A stretch of 12,971 bases of DNA, taken from positions 1 through 12,971 of the forward strand of contig DALYLR010000057.1 in assembly GCA_031976175.1 (NCBI GenBank), written 5' to 3'. Below the pieces are notes generated by a model. That model worked only from the letters and a program-made list of their open reading frames with translations. It was not told the origin of the DNA and ran no database searches. Positions 6,694 through 12,971 of this stretch are shown in pieces (the first letter of the stretch is position 1; the number at the start of each line of letters is the position of its first letter). The position numbers and the translations under genes are program-made. The DNA is from DMER01 sp003451645 (lineage in GTDB: Bacteria; Pseudomonadota; Alphaproteobacteria; Micropepsales; Micropepsaceae).

Positions 6694-7956
6694 ATGCTGA
6701 TGGCTCAAATAGTCCGGCGCCTGTTGCCTGCATTGATTGTGGCCGCCGTTCACCTCGGCGCATTGGCCGTTGGTCAAGCGCAAGCGGGCGATCTCTACGC
6801 CGTCGACAAGCTGCCGATCGATGCCTCCGGGGCCTCACCATCGGAGGCGCGCGACAAAGCCCTGGCGCAAGGGCGGATGCGGGCCTTTTCGATTGTCTTC
6901 AAGCGCCTGACCGCGCAAGCCAATTGGGCGAATGTGCCGGAAGTCTCAAATGCCGAGCTTGAGGAAATGGTCACGGCCTATACGGTCGATAATGAGAAAC
7001 TGTCGACCACGCGCTATCTGGCCAATGCGAGCTTCACTTTTTCGGCGGCTGGCATGCGCAATGCCCTGCGCCGGTGGGGCGCGATCTTCAGCGAGACCCA
7101 AGCAAAGCCAGTGGTGGTGTTGCCCACCCGTGCGGGTCTTGGCTGGAGCAATGACACACCGTGGGCACAGAGCTGGCTTTCTGTGTCGCAACGCGGGAGC
7201 TTGCGGCCGGTCGTCGTGCCCATGGGGGATGCGGCCGAAATCGCGATGGTGGGCGGCGTGATCCCCGAAGCGGCGACGTGGGAGCAGGTGGCACCCCTGG
7301 CGGAGAAGTATGGCGCGACAGAGGTCTGGATCACACAACATTCGCTCGTGCCGGGAGGCGTGCATGTCAATCTGGTGTCGCTGAAGGCGGATGGCCGCAA
7401 GCCAAGCAAATACACGGTCACTGCCAATGCGGGTGAGAGCGAACCACAATTGATGGTGCGTGCGGCGGCGATGGTGCGGGCGGCCTTTGAGGAGAGCTGG
7501 AAGGCGCAGACGGCGGTGAATTACGGCATCCACACGACGCTGGAAGCCGCGATCTCGTTTAACGGACTGGCGGAATGGGTCGCGATCCGCAAGGAGATCG
7601 CGGATATCCGCCTGATCCAGCGGATGGATGTCCTGCAAGTCCTAACCCAAGGGGCGCGGGTGCGCCTGCAATACCTGGGGCGGTTGGAGCAGTTGCAGGC
7701 GGCGTTGTCGCAAGCCAATCTCGATTTGGCCGAGCAGCCCAGCGGCCTGTTTGTGTTGGCAAAGAAGGGCAGCGACGTATCTCAGCTGCCTGAGGGCTTG
7801 TTGGAAGCACCCTCCGCAGCGGTTGATACGAACGCGCCGACGCCCGTTAGCGCGGATGGCGCACCAGTCACCGACCCGGCGGCACAGACCGGTCAGTCGG
7901 CAGGCATGCCCAGCACACCGTCCGCCCCTGCAACGTCCCCTGCGGGCACGCCTTAA
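6694..7956 (+). CDS. DUF2066 domain protein, predicted secreted
   Basis: DUF2066 proteins have no known function but are often found next to hda in proteobacteria, as here. The 420-aa product starts with a classical signal peptide: two Arg, a hydrophobic stretch (about 11-27) and an AQA|GD cleavage site after residue 31. The mature part begins LYAVDKLPIDASGASPSEAR with the pattern KALAQGRMRAFSIVFKRLT, typical of this family. The last roughly 50 residues are a Pro/Ala/Thr/Ser-rich, probably disordered tail. I assign a periplasmic location from the signal peptide. No catalytic motif is recognised. The hda ATG lies 27 bp downstream, implying co-transcription. The 131-bp gap to the divergent DUF502 gene must hold promoters for both, but I see no convincing -35/-10 pair. 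Confidence 0.88.
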   Translation: MLMAQIVRRLLPALIVAAVHLGALAVGQAQAGDLYAVDKLPIDASGASPSEARDKALAQGRMRAFSIVFKRLTAQANWANVPEVSNAELEEMVTAYTVDNEKLSTTRYLANASFTFSAAGMRNALRRWGAIFSETQAKPVVVLPTRAGLGWSNDTPWAQSWLSVSQRGSLRPVVVPMGDAAEIAMVGGVIPEAATWEQVAPLAEKYGATEVWITQHSLVPGGVHVNLVSLKADGRKPSKYTVTANAGESEPQLMVRAAAMVRAAFEESWKAQTAVNYGIHTTLEAAISFNGLAEWVAIRKEIADIRLIQRMDVLQVLTQGARVRLQYLGRLEQLQAALSQANLDLAEQPSGLFVLAKKGSDVSQLPEGLLEAPSAAVDTNAPTPVSADGAPVTDPAAQTGQSAGMPSTPSAPATSPAGTP

Positions 7957-7983
7957 GCCTTGGCGGCCAGGACGCCGGATGGG

Positions 7984-8694
7984 ATGACGGGGCCGGAGCA
8001 ATTGCGCTTGCCGTGGGCGGTGCACGAGCAGCTCTCACGCGCGGCCTTCGTCGCAGCCCCATCGAACGCGCAAGCCTTGTCCCTTGTGGAGAGTTGGCCG
8101 AAATGGCCCAGTCCCAATGCAGCGATCCATGGCCCGGCAGGCTCTGGCAAAACGCATCTGCTGACCCTTTGGGCGGAACGGGCGATGGCTGCGATGGTGC
8201 GAGGCAACGCTCTGACGCCGGAGCAAGTCTTGGCCGCCCCAACTCCACTGTGCTTGGCTATCGATGACGCACATTTGGCCTCAGCCAGGGAGCCGGGAGC
8301 GCGCGCGCTTTTCCATGCTCTGAACCGGGCCGTGCAAGAGGGAGGGGCGATTCTGCTGAGTGGTGAGCTGCCGCCGGCACAATGGCCGTGCGGGCTGCCC
8401 GATCTGAGCACACGCCTGTCGGCCTTACCAGCTGCGCGGATCGATCCGCCAGAGGATGAGTTGCTCGCCGCGGTGCTGACCAAATTGTTCGCGGACAGGC
8501 AATTGCGCCCACCGGCGGACCTTATCGGGTATGTCGCGGCGCGGATGGAGCGGTCGCTGGGGGTAGCGCGCACAGTGGTCGCCATGATGGATGAGCATAG
8601 TTTGCGCTATGGCACGGGCCTCAGCTTTGAGGTGGCGCGCCGGACCTTGGAGGCGCTTACGACGTACGATGACAGCTCTGCTCGCGAGGGCTGA
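7984..8694 (+). CDS. hda: Hda-type DnaA-like AAA+ replication regulator
   Basis: Hda (HdaA in Caulobacter) binds the DNA-loaded beta sliding clamp and promotes hydrolysis of ATP on DnaA, preventing re-initiation (RIDA). The 236-aa protein contains only a DnaA-like AAA+ module, without the DNA-binding domain of DnaA. It shows Walker A GPAGSGKT (50-57), Walker B LCLAIDDAH (89-97), a STRL segment (142-145) and a sensor-2-like RMERSLG with Arg190. The N-terminus has QLRLPW (6-11), resembling the clamp-binding motif at the N-terminus of known Hda proteins. I chose ATG 7984; an in-frame TTG at 7960, three bases after the DUF2066 stop, would add eight residues. AGGA at 7969-7972 is a modest ribosome site. 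Family is clear, and the exact start is less so. The alternative name is DnaA regulatory inactivator. Confidence 0.87.
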   Translation: MTGPEQLRLPWAVHEQLSRAAFVAAPSNAQALSLVESWPKWPSPNAAIHGPAGSGKTHLLTLWAERAMAAMVRGNALTPEQVLAAPTPLCLAIDDAHLASAREPGARALFHALNRAVQEGGAILLSGELPPAQWPCGLPDLSTRLSALPAARIDPPEDELLAAVLTKLFADRQLRPPADLIGYVAARMERSLGVARTVVAMMDEHSLRYGTGLSFEVARRTLEALTTYDDSSAREG

Positions 8695-8719
8695 CTTTGC
8701 GGATGTTTGTGGCTATGGT
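8691..8719 (+). promoter_or_regulatory. Possible ppk promoter at the end of hda
   Basis: CTGACT (8691-8696) and TATGGT (8714-8719) are separated by exactly 17 nt, each matching the sigma-70 consensus at 4 of 6 positions. The -35 overlaps the hda stop codon. Transcription would begin near 8726, which leaves about 40 nt before the preferred ppk ATG at 8765. If real, ppk-ppx can be expressed apart from hda. This is motif-based inference. Confidence 0.35.
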
Positions 8720-8764
8720 CCGCGCAAATTGATGCCGCCCCCTTCAGATGAGAGCACGATCCCG

Positions 8765-11017
8765 ATGGACAATGCACCCCAGGCGCCGAAACGCCGCACC
8801 GGACCGGGCCTGCGCGCCACCAATGGCGCCACCCAGGCAAGACCGCCAGCAGCCCCAGGCCGCTATATCAACCGGGAGCTGTCTTGGCTCGAATTCAATT
8901 GGCGGGTGCTGGAGGAAGCCAAGAATGCGCGCCATCCGCTTTTGGAACGGCTGCGGTTTCTATCGATCTCAGGCGCCAATCTTGACGAGTTCTATATGGT
9001 GCGGGTGGCGGGCCTGCGCGGCATGGTCAACGCTGGGATCACCTCTGTCAGCGATGATGGGATGACACCACAGCAGCAATTGGAGGCGGTCGACCGCACG
9101 GCCAGCGAATTGATGGAGGAGCAGGCCAAGGTGTGGAACCATCTTATCGGCCTGCTGCACGCAGAAGGCATTTGGGTGGTAAAGCCCGCAGACCTTGATG
9201 AGCAAGACCGGACCTGGCTAGCGGCGCGCTTCCGCGAGGAAATCTATCCGGTCTTGACCCCGCTTGCGATTGATCCGGCGCATCCCTTTCCCTTCATTCC
9301 CAATTTGGGATTTGCGCTGGCGCTCCAGCTCAAGCGGGAGGCGGACGGACAGTTCATGAAGGCGCTGATCCCTATTCCCGCACAGCTGTCGCGGTTTGTG
9401 CGGCTGCCTGCAGGCGGCGCGCGCCTTAGCAGCAATGGCGCGGGGCGGACGGGTCAAGAGCCGGTGCGCTTCCTGGCCGTGGAAGACGTCATCGAGATGT
9501 TCCTGACCGATCTGTTCCCAGGCTATGGCGTGGCCGGGGTTGGCGCCTTCCGGGTCTTGCGCGACAGCGACATCGAGATCGAGGAAGAGGCCGAAGACCT
9601 GGTGCGCATGTTTGAGAGTGCGCTGAAGCGGCGTAAACGCGGCAGTGTCATCCGCTATAAGTGCCAGGCCTCGATGCCGGAGAGCTTGCGCGAATTTATC
9701 GCGGGCCAGCTTGCGCAAGATCAGGCCGGACGCAAGGCGGTGGTGATTTCAGGCTTGTTGGGCCTGGCCGATACGCGCCAGCTTATCCTCGACGAGCGGC
9801 CAGATCTCAAATTCAAGCCCTATAATCCGCGCTACCCAGAGCGCATCCGGGAGAATGGCGGGGATTGCTTTGCGGCCATCCGGCAGAAGGACCTGGTGGT
9901 CCATCATCCCTTCGAGTCCTTTGATGTGGTGGTGCAGTTCCTGCGCCAAGCAGCCCAGGACCCGGATGTGGTGGCGATCAAGCAGACGCTCTACCGCACA
10001 GGCTCCGATTCGCCCGTGGTGCGCGCGCTGATTGATGCAGCAGAAGCGGGTAAGTCGGTCACCGCTCTGGTTGAGCTCAAAGCGCGGTTTGACGAGGCGG
10101 CCAATATTCAGTGGGCGCGTAATCTGGAACGCGCGGGCGTGCAGGTGGTCTTTGGCTTCATCGAACTCAAGACCCACGCCAAGATGAGCCTGGTGGTGCG
10201 GCGCGAAGGCGGGATGCTGCGCACCTATACGCATTTCGGCACGGGCAATTACCATGCCACGACGGCGCGCATTTACACGGATCTGTCAGTCTTCACCGAT
10301 GATCCAGCGCTGGGGCGGGATGCCGCCAAGGTTTTCAACTTCATCACCGGCTATGCCGAGCCCCACGACCTTGAGCGGCTCGCGGCCTCGCCCATCACGT
10401 TGCGCGCGCGCCTGCTGCAGCACATTGCGGAGGAAATCGCGCACGCAAAGGCTGGGCGCCCTGCTGCCATTTGGGCGAAGCTCAACTCGTTGGTCGATGC
10501 CAATGTCATCGATCATCTTTATGAGGCGAGCGAGGCGGGCGTACAGATCGACCTCGTCGTGCGGGGGATATGCTGCTTGCGGCCGGGCGTGCCGGGCCTG
10601 TCGGAGAATATCCGGGTCAAGAGCATCATCGGCCGGTTCCTGGAGCATGCGCGCGTGATCTGCTTTGGGGCGGGCCACGGATTGCCGCATCCGCAAGCGA
10701 AAGTTTACATCTCTAGTGCAGATTGGATGCCTCGCAATCTCGACCGGCGCGTCGAAGTGATGGTGCCGATCGAAACCCCCACCGTGCATGAACAAGTGAT
10801 GGATCAAATCATGGTCGCCAATCTGGCGGACATTGCGCAGAGCTGGCGTTTGACACCGGAGGGCAAGTCCGAACGCTACACCGGCTATGATGCGCCTGAA
10901 GCCTTTAGCGCGCATGAGTATTTCATGACCAATCCGAGCCTGTCCGGACGCGGCAAAGCGCGCCTGTCCGATATGCCGCCGCCCATTCCGCAACCCAAGC
11001 CCAAGCCCAAGGGCTAG
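8765..11017 (+). CDS. ppk1: Polyphosphate kinase 1
   Basis: PPK1 reversibly transfers the gamma-phosphate of ATP to a growing inorganic polyphosphate chain. The 750-aa protein opens with a basic, Ala/Pro-rich stretch of about 33 residues, then the N-domain motif YINRELSWLEFNWRVLEEA (34-52). GANLDEFYMVRVAGLRGM follows. In the catalytic C1 domain, His471 in ELKTHAKM corresponds to the autophosphorylated E. coli H435. His628 in RFLEH corresponds to H592; the spacing of 157 residues is identical to E. coli. TLYRTGSDSPVVRALIDAA and YISSADWMPRNLDRRVEV are further signatures. The C-terminus ends in a Pro/Lys tail (PQPKPKPKG). I prefer ATG 8765, preceded by GAGAG (8750-8754). In-frame ATGs at 8732 and 8669 are alternatives; the latter would overlap hda. 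The ppx gene follows 29 bp later. Confidence 0.95.
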   Translation: MDNAPQAPKRRTGPGLRATNGATQARPPAAPGRYINRELSWLEFNWRVLEEAKNARHPLLERLRFLSISGANLDEFYMVRVAGLRGMVNAGITSVSDDGMTPQQQLEAVDRTASELMEEQAKVWNHLIGLLHAEGIWVVKPADLDEQDRTWLAARFREEIYPVLTPLAIDPAHPFPFIPNLGFALALQLKREADGQFMKALIPIPAQLSRFVRLPAGGARLSSNGAGRTGQEPVRFLAVEDVIEMFLTDLFPGYGVAGVGAFRVLRDSDIEIEEEAEDLVRMFESALKRRKRGSVIRYKCQASMPESLREFIAGQLAQDQAGRKAVVISGLLGLADTRQLILDERPDLKFKPYNPRYPERIRENGGDCFAAIRQKDLVVHHPFESFDVVVQFLRQAAQDPDVVAIKQTLYRTGSDSPVVRALIDAAEAGKSVTALVELKARFDEAANIQWARNLERAGVQVVFGFIELKTHAKMSLVVRREGGMLRTYTHFGTGNYHATTARIYTDLSVFTDDPALGRDAAKVFNFITGYAEPHDLERLAASPITLRARLLQHIAEEIAHAKAGRPAAIWAKLNSLVDANVIDHLYEASEAGVQIDLVVRGICCLRPGVPGLSENIRVKSIIGRFLEHARVICFGAGHGLPHPQAKVYISSADWMPRNLDRRVEVMVPIETPTVHEQVMDQIMVANLADIAQSWRLTPEGKSERYTGYDAPEAFSAHEYFMTNPSLSGRGKARLSDMPPPIPQPKPKPKG

Positions 11018-11046
11018 CTCTGCCCGTATTGAAAGCCTGTGTACCC

Positions 11047-12561
11047 GTGAGCATTGCATCCCTGGACAGCGCCAAGCGCGATAAGACCGCCACCGACGGT
11101 CGCTCTGGTGTCATCGATATTGGCTCTAATTCGATCCGGCTGGTCATATATGACCGGGCCAGCAGGACGCCAGCGACAGACTTCAACGAAAAGGCTTTGT
11201 GCGGGATCGGCAGGGCACTCGCGACCACGGGCAGTCTTGATGACGATGGGGTCGAATGCGCGATGGCGGCCTTGGCGCGCTTTCGGATCATCGCCGAGGC
11301 GCGGGGCGTCAAGCGGCTGGACGTGGTGGCGACTGCCGCTGTGCGCGATGCCCGCAATGGCAATGAGTTTGTGGCGCGGGCCCGCGACACGCTGAATGCC
11401 AATATCCAGATCTTGTCGGGGGAGCAGGAAGCCAACCTTGCTGCAGTGGGCGTGGTCGCAGGCATTCCGAATGCCGATGGCATGTCGGGAGACCTTGGCG
11501 GCGGCAGCCTGGAGCTGACCCCGATCAAACATGGCCACATCCAAAAGGGTGTTTCGCTGCCCGTAGGCCCCTTACGCCTGATGGAGATGTCGGGTGCCAA
11601 GCTGGACCGCGCGCGCGCCCTGACGGATGCCAGTTTGAGCGAGGTCAAAGGCCTCGATCATTTCCGCGGCAAGGCGCTTTATGCCGTCGGCGGTGTCTGG
11701 CGCTCGATCGCGCGCATCCATATGCGGCTGACCAATCATCCGGTCAATGTGCTGCACCAATATGCGATCGAGCGGGAGGCGGCGATCGCGCATTGCGAAT
11801 TTCTGACCGGCCGCAACAAGCGCACGCTCGAGGCGATCTTCGAGGAATCCCGAAAGCGGGCGGAGACGCTGCACTATGGTGCGGTGGTGCTGGAGCGAGT
11901 GCTCAAGGCGACGCGGCTGGAGCAAGTGATCGTCTCGTCCTATGGGGTGCGGGAAGGGGTACTGTTTTCAAGGCTGCCGGAGGAGGTGCGTGCGCTCGAT
12001 CCTCTGCTGACCAATCTGCGGGAATGGGCAGTGCGCTTTACCCGCGAGGAGGGCCTTGAGGAGGCGCTGTTCCAATGGAGCGCGCCTTTGGGCGCAGGCG
12101 AGACGCCAGAGGAGTCGCGGATCCGGCGCGCGGCCTGCATCCTCGCCGATGCCGCCTGGCGCGGGCACCCGGATCACCGGCATGAGCAGATTTTTGAGGC
12201 CACCTTGCACGGCAATCTGACCGGCATCGATCATCGCGGGCGGGCGGCGCTCGCGATCGCCTTGTTCCACCGGTATATCGGCAATGATAAGACGCCGTCG
12301 CGGTTCGAGGCCCTGTCGGCGCTGCTGGGGCCGGAAGCCACCGCAAAGGCGGTCAATTTGGGTTTGGGGCTGCGCCTGGCGCTGAACATCGCTGGCACGG
12401 CTGCGCCGGTCATCGCGCAGACCGCCCTGAAGGTCACCGCCATGCAGGTGAGCCTGCAAATGCCGCGCGCGCTGCAGGCCCTGTGTGGGGAGCCGATTGA
12501 GCGCAAGCTTGAGGACCTCGCCGAAGCGATGGGCAAAAGCCCGCGGATCGAGTTGCGGTAG
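11047..12561 (+). CDS. ppx: Exopolyphosphatase / GppA family phosphatase
   Basis: Ppx removes terminal phosphates from polyphosphate; the related GppA hydrolyses pppGpp, and sequence alone does not fully separate them. The 504-aa protein has the actin-like ASKHA fold: phosphate-binding GVIDIGSNSIRLVIYD (21-36), TAAVRDARNGNEF (96-108), SGEQEANL with the likely catalytic Glu (124-131), and SGDLGGGSLELT (147-158). A C-terminal helical HD-like region follows, with ACILADAAWRGHPDHRHEQ from about residue 363. Its length matches two-domain Ppx proteins. Position directly after ppk1 favours exopolyphosphatase. I chose GTG 11047, with GAAAG (11031-11035) upstream; a TTG at 11029 would add six residues and lacks a ribosome site. 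Translation is likely coupled to ppk1 through one transcript. Confidence 0.92.
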   Translation: MSIASLDSAKRDKTATDGRSGVIDIGSNSIRLVIYDRASRTPATDFNEKALCGIGRALATTGSLDDDGVECAMAALARFRIIAEARGVKRLDVVATAAVRDARNGNEFVARARDTLNANIQILSGEQEANLAAVGVVAGIPNADGMSGDLGGGSLELTPIKHGHIQKGVSLPVGPLRLMEMSGAKLDRARALTDASLSEVKGLDHFRGKALYAVGGVWRSIARIHMRLTNHPVNVLHQYAIEREAAIAHCEFLTGRNKRTLEAIFEESRKRAETLHYGAVVLERVLKATRLEQVIVSSYGVREGVLFSRLPEEVRALDPLLTNLREWAVRFTREEGLEEALFQWSAPLGAGETPEESRIRRAACILADAAWRGHPDHRHEQIFEATLHGNLTGIDHRGRAALAIALFHRYIGNDKTPSRFEALSALLGPEATAKAVNLGLGLRLALNIAGTAAPVIAQTALKVTAMQVSLQMPRALQALCGEPIERKLEDLAEAMGKSPRIELR

Positions 12562-12624
12562 GGCCGCGAACGATCGATTGGAGACGCTGCGGCTTTGCCC
12601 GTTCTATCATCCGCAACGGGTCCT

Positions 12625-12649
12625 GCTCCGATTTCCGGAGCTTCAATTT
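12625..12649 (+). terminator. Candidate terminator of the DUF2066-hda-ppk1-ppx unit
   Basis: GCTCCG and CGGAGC form a 6-bp perfect stem with a 5-nt ATTTC loop. It is followed directly by TTCAATTT, 64 bp after the ppx stop codon. The stem is short and the T-run interrupted, so this is moderate evidence. Confidence 0.45.
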
Positions 12650-12786
12650 CGGGTTCCGGCTCGCGAGAGTGATTGCGGGCTAGCCAGCGGTCCGGTGGAC
12701 CGGCGGCCCGCGATTACGCCAAGCGGACTTTAGGCCGCGCGGCAGTGACCTCTTTTGTCCTCACTCCTTTACATCCATTGAGGGGG

Positions 12787-12807
12787 GCTGGGGGCGAAGC
12801 CTCCAGC
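12787..12807. repeat. 9-bp hairpin with GAA triloop
   Basis: GCTGGGGGC and GCCTCCAGC pair over 9 bp with a single G-T wobble and close a GAA triloop. No T-tract follows, so it is not a typical terminator. It may belong to a short palindromic intergenic element preceding the larger repeat at the window end. Confidence 0.45.
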
Positions 12808-12852
12808 GAGTTGTGGGAGCCGCCCTCTTTGACCAGGATAACAACCAAATTT

Positions 12853-12971
12853 GTCATCCCGGGGCTTTGCGCCAGCAAAGAGCCCGGGACCTATGAACAC
12901 AGACAGTGGTCACTTCTGCGAGGCCGGTGGTCTTGGGCCCCGGACAACTGCTGACGCAGTTTCCGGGGTGA
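12853..12971. repeat. Two-hairpin palindromic intergenic repeat (may run past the window end)
   Basis: The element begins GTCATCCCGGGG and ends CCGGGGTGA at the window edge, so its outer ends form an imperfect inverted repeat. Inside are two long hairpins. The first (12858-12888) pairs CCCGGGGCTTTGC with GCAAAGAGCCCGGG around GCCA, with small bulges. The second (12938-12968) pairs CCCCGGACAACTGC with GCAGTTTCCGGGG around TGAC, with one bulged C. The 49 nt between them include ACCTATGAACACAG. The GTCATCCCGG...CGGGACCTAT layout resembles repeats scattered between genes in many alphaproteobacteria. I recognise the type, not a named family. Confidence 0.7.

Larger units (their letters stand above)
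12562..12852. other. Intergenic region after ppx with several hairpins
   Basis: I see no gene with a credible start, ribosome site or family signature. Short open frames here have no coherent composition. The stretch contains several small inverted repeats: CCCGTT/AACGGG (12598-12620), a terminator-like hairpin (12625-12649), CGGTCC-GGT-GGACCG (12688-12702) and a strong 9-bp hairpin (12787-12807). Confidence 0.6.

Noticed and set aside
10286..11059. Reverse-strand open frame opposite the ppk1 3' end
   Set aside because: No motif, no ribosome site and an Arg/His/Asp-rich shadow composition; PPK1 on the plus strand is certain.
37..12561. Search for CRISPR arrays, insertion sequences, toxin-antitoxin or defence genes
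   Set aside because: No regularly spaced direct repeats, transposase motifs or defence-family domains were found; all large genes belong to known housekeeping or efflux families.
12673..12954. Open frame of 93 codons in the right-end spacer
   Set aside because: It runs through the hairpins and into the palindromic repeat, with no ribosome site and no coherent protein composition.

Overview
This 12,971-bp window looks like ordinary core chromosome of a GC-rich alphaproteobacterium. The evidence is the high-GC codon use, GTG and TTG starts, an Hda-type DnaA-like protein beside a DUF2066 protein and a ppk-ppx pair, and a two-hairpin intergenic repeat of the kind scattered through alphaproteobacterial genomes. 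I cannot fix the genus; Caulobacterales, Rhodobacterales or Hyphomicrobiales-like lineages would all fit.

Left part (1-1592): a glutaryl-CoA dehydrogenase gene (gcdH) runs leftward, with a tRNA-Thr(UGU) gene 86 bp upstream on the same strand. The 181-bp space to the right of the tRNA carries a 13-bp inverted repeat that could be an operator for the rightward efflux genes.

Efflux part (1593-5861): an RND-type membrane-fusion adaptor and its HAE1-family inner-membrane permease form a two-gene operon. No outer-membrane channel or regulator gene is visible, so a TolC-like channel encoded elsewhere is presumably used. A leftward DUF502 membrane-protein gene (5909-6562) converges on the permease, and its stop codon lies inside a small palindrome.

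Right part (6694-12561): four rightward, closely spaced genes: a secreted DUF2066 protein, the replication-initiation regulator Hda (DnaA-like AAA+ protein with an N-terminal clamp-binding-like motif), polyphosphate kinase 1, and an exopolyphosphatase/GppA-family phosphatase. Ppk makes polyphosphate and Ppx degrades it, so these two act on the same polymer. Hda links the sliding clamp to inactivation of DnaA-ATP. Their tandem arrangement suggests shared transcription, although a candidate promoter lies between hda and ppk.

Right end (12562-12971): about 410 bp with no credible gene. It holds a terminator-like hairpin after ppx, a strong 9-bp GAA-loop hairpin, and a repeat of about 119 bp made of two long hairpins that reaches the window edge. 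I found no sign of a mobile element, CRISPR array, phage, defence system or clearly novel system. The main open points are the unknown roles of DUF2066 and DUF502, the regulation of the hda-ppk junction, and the terminal repeat.
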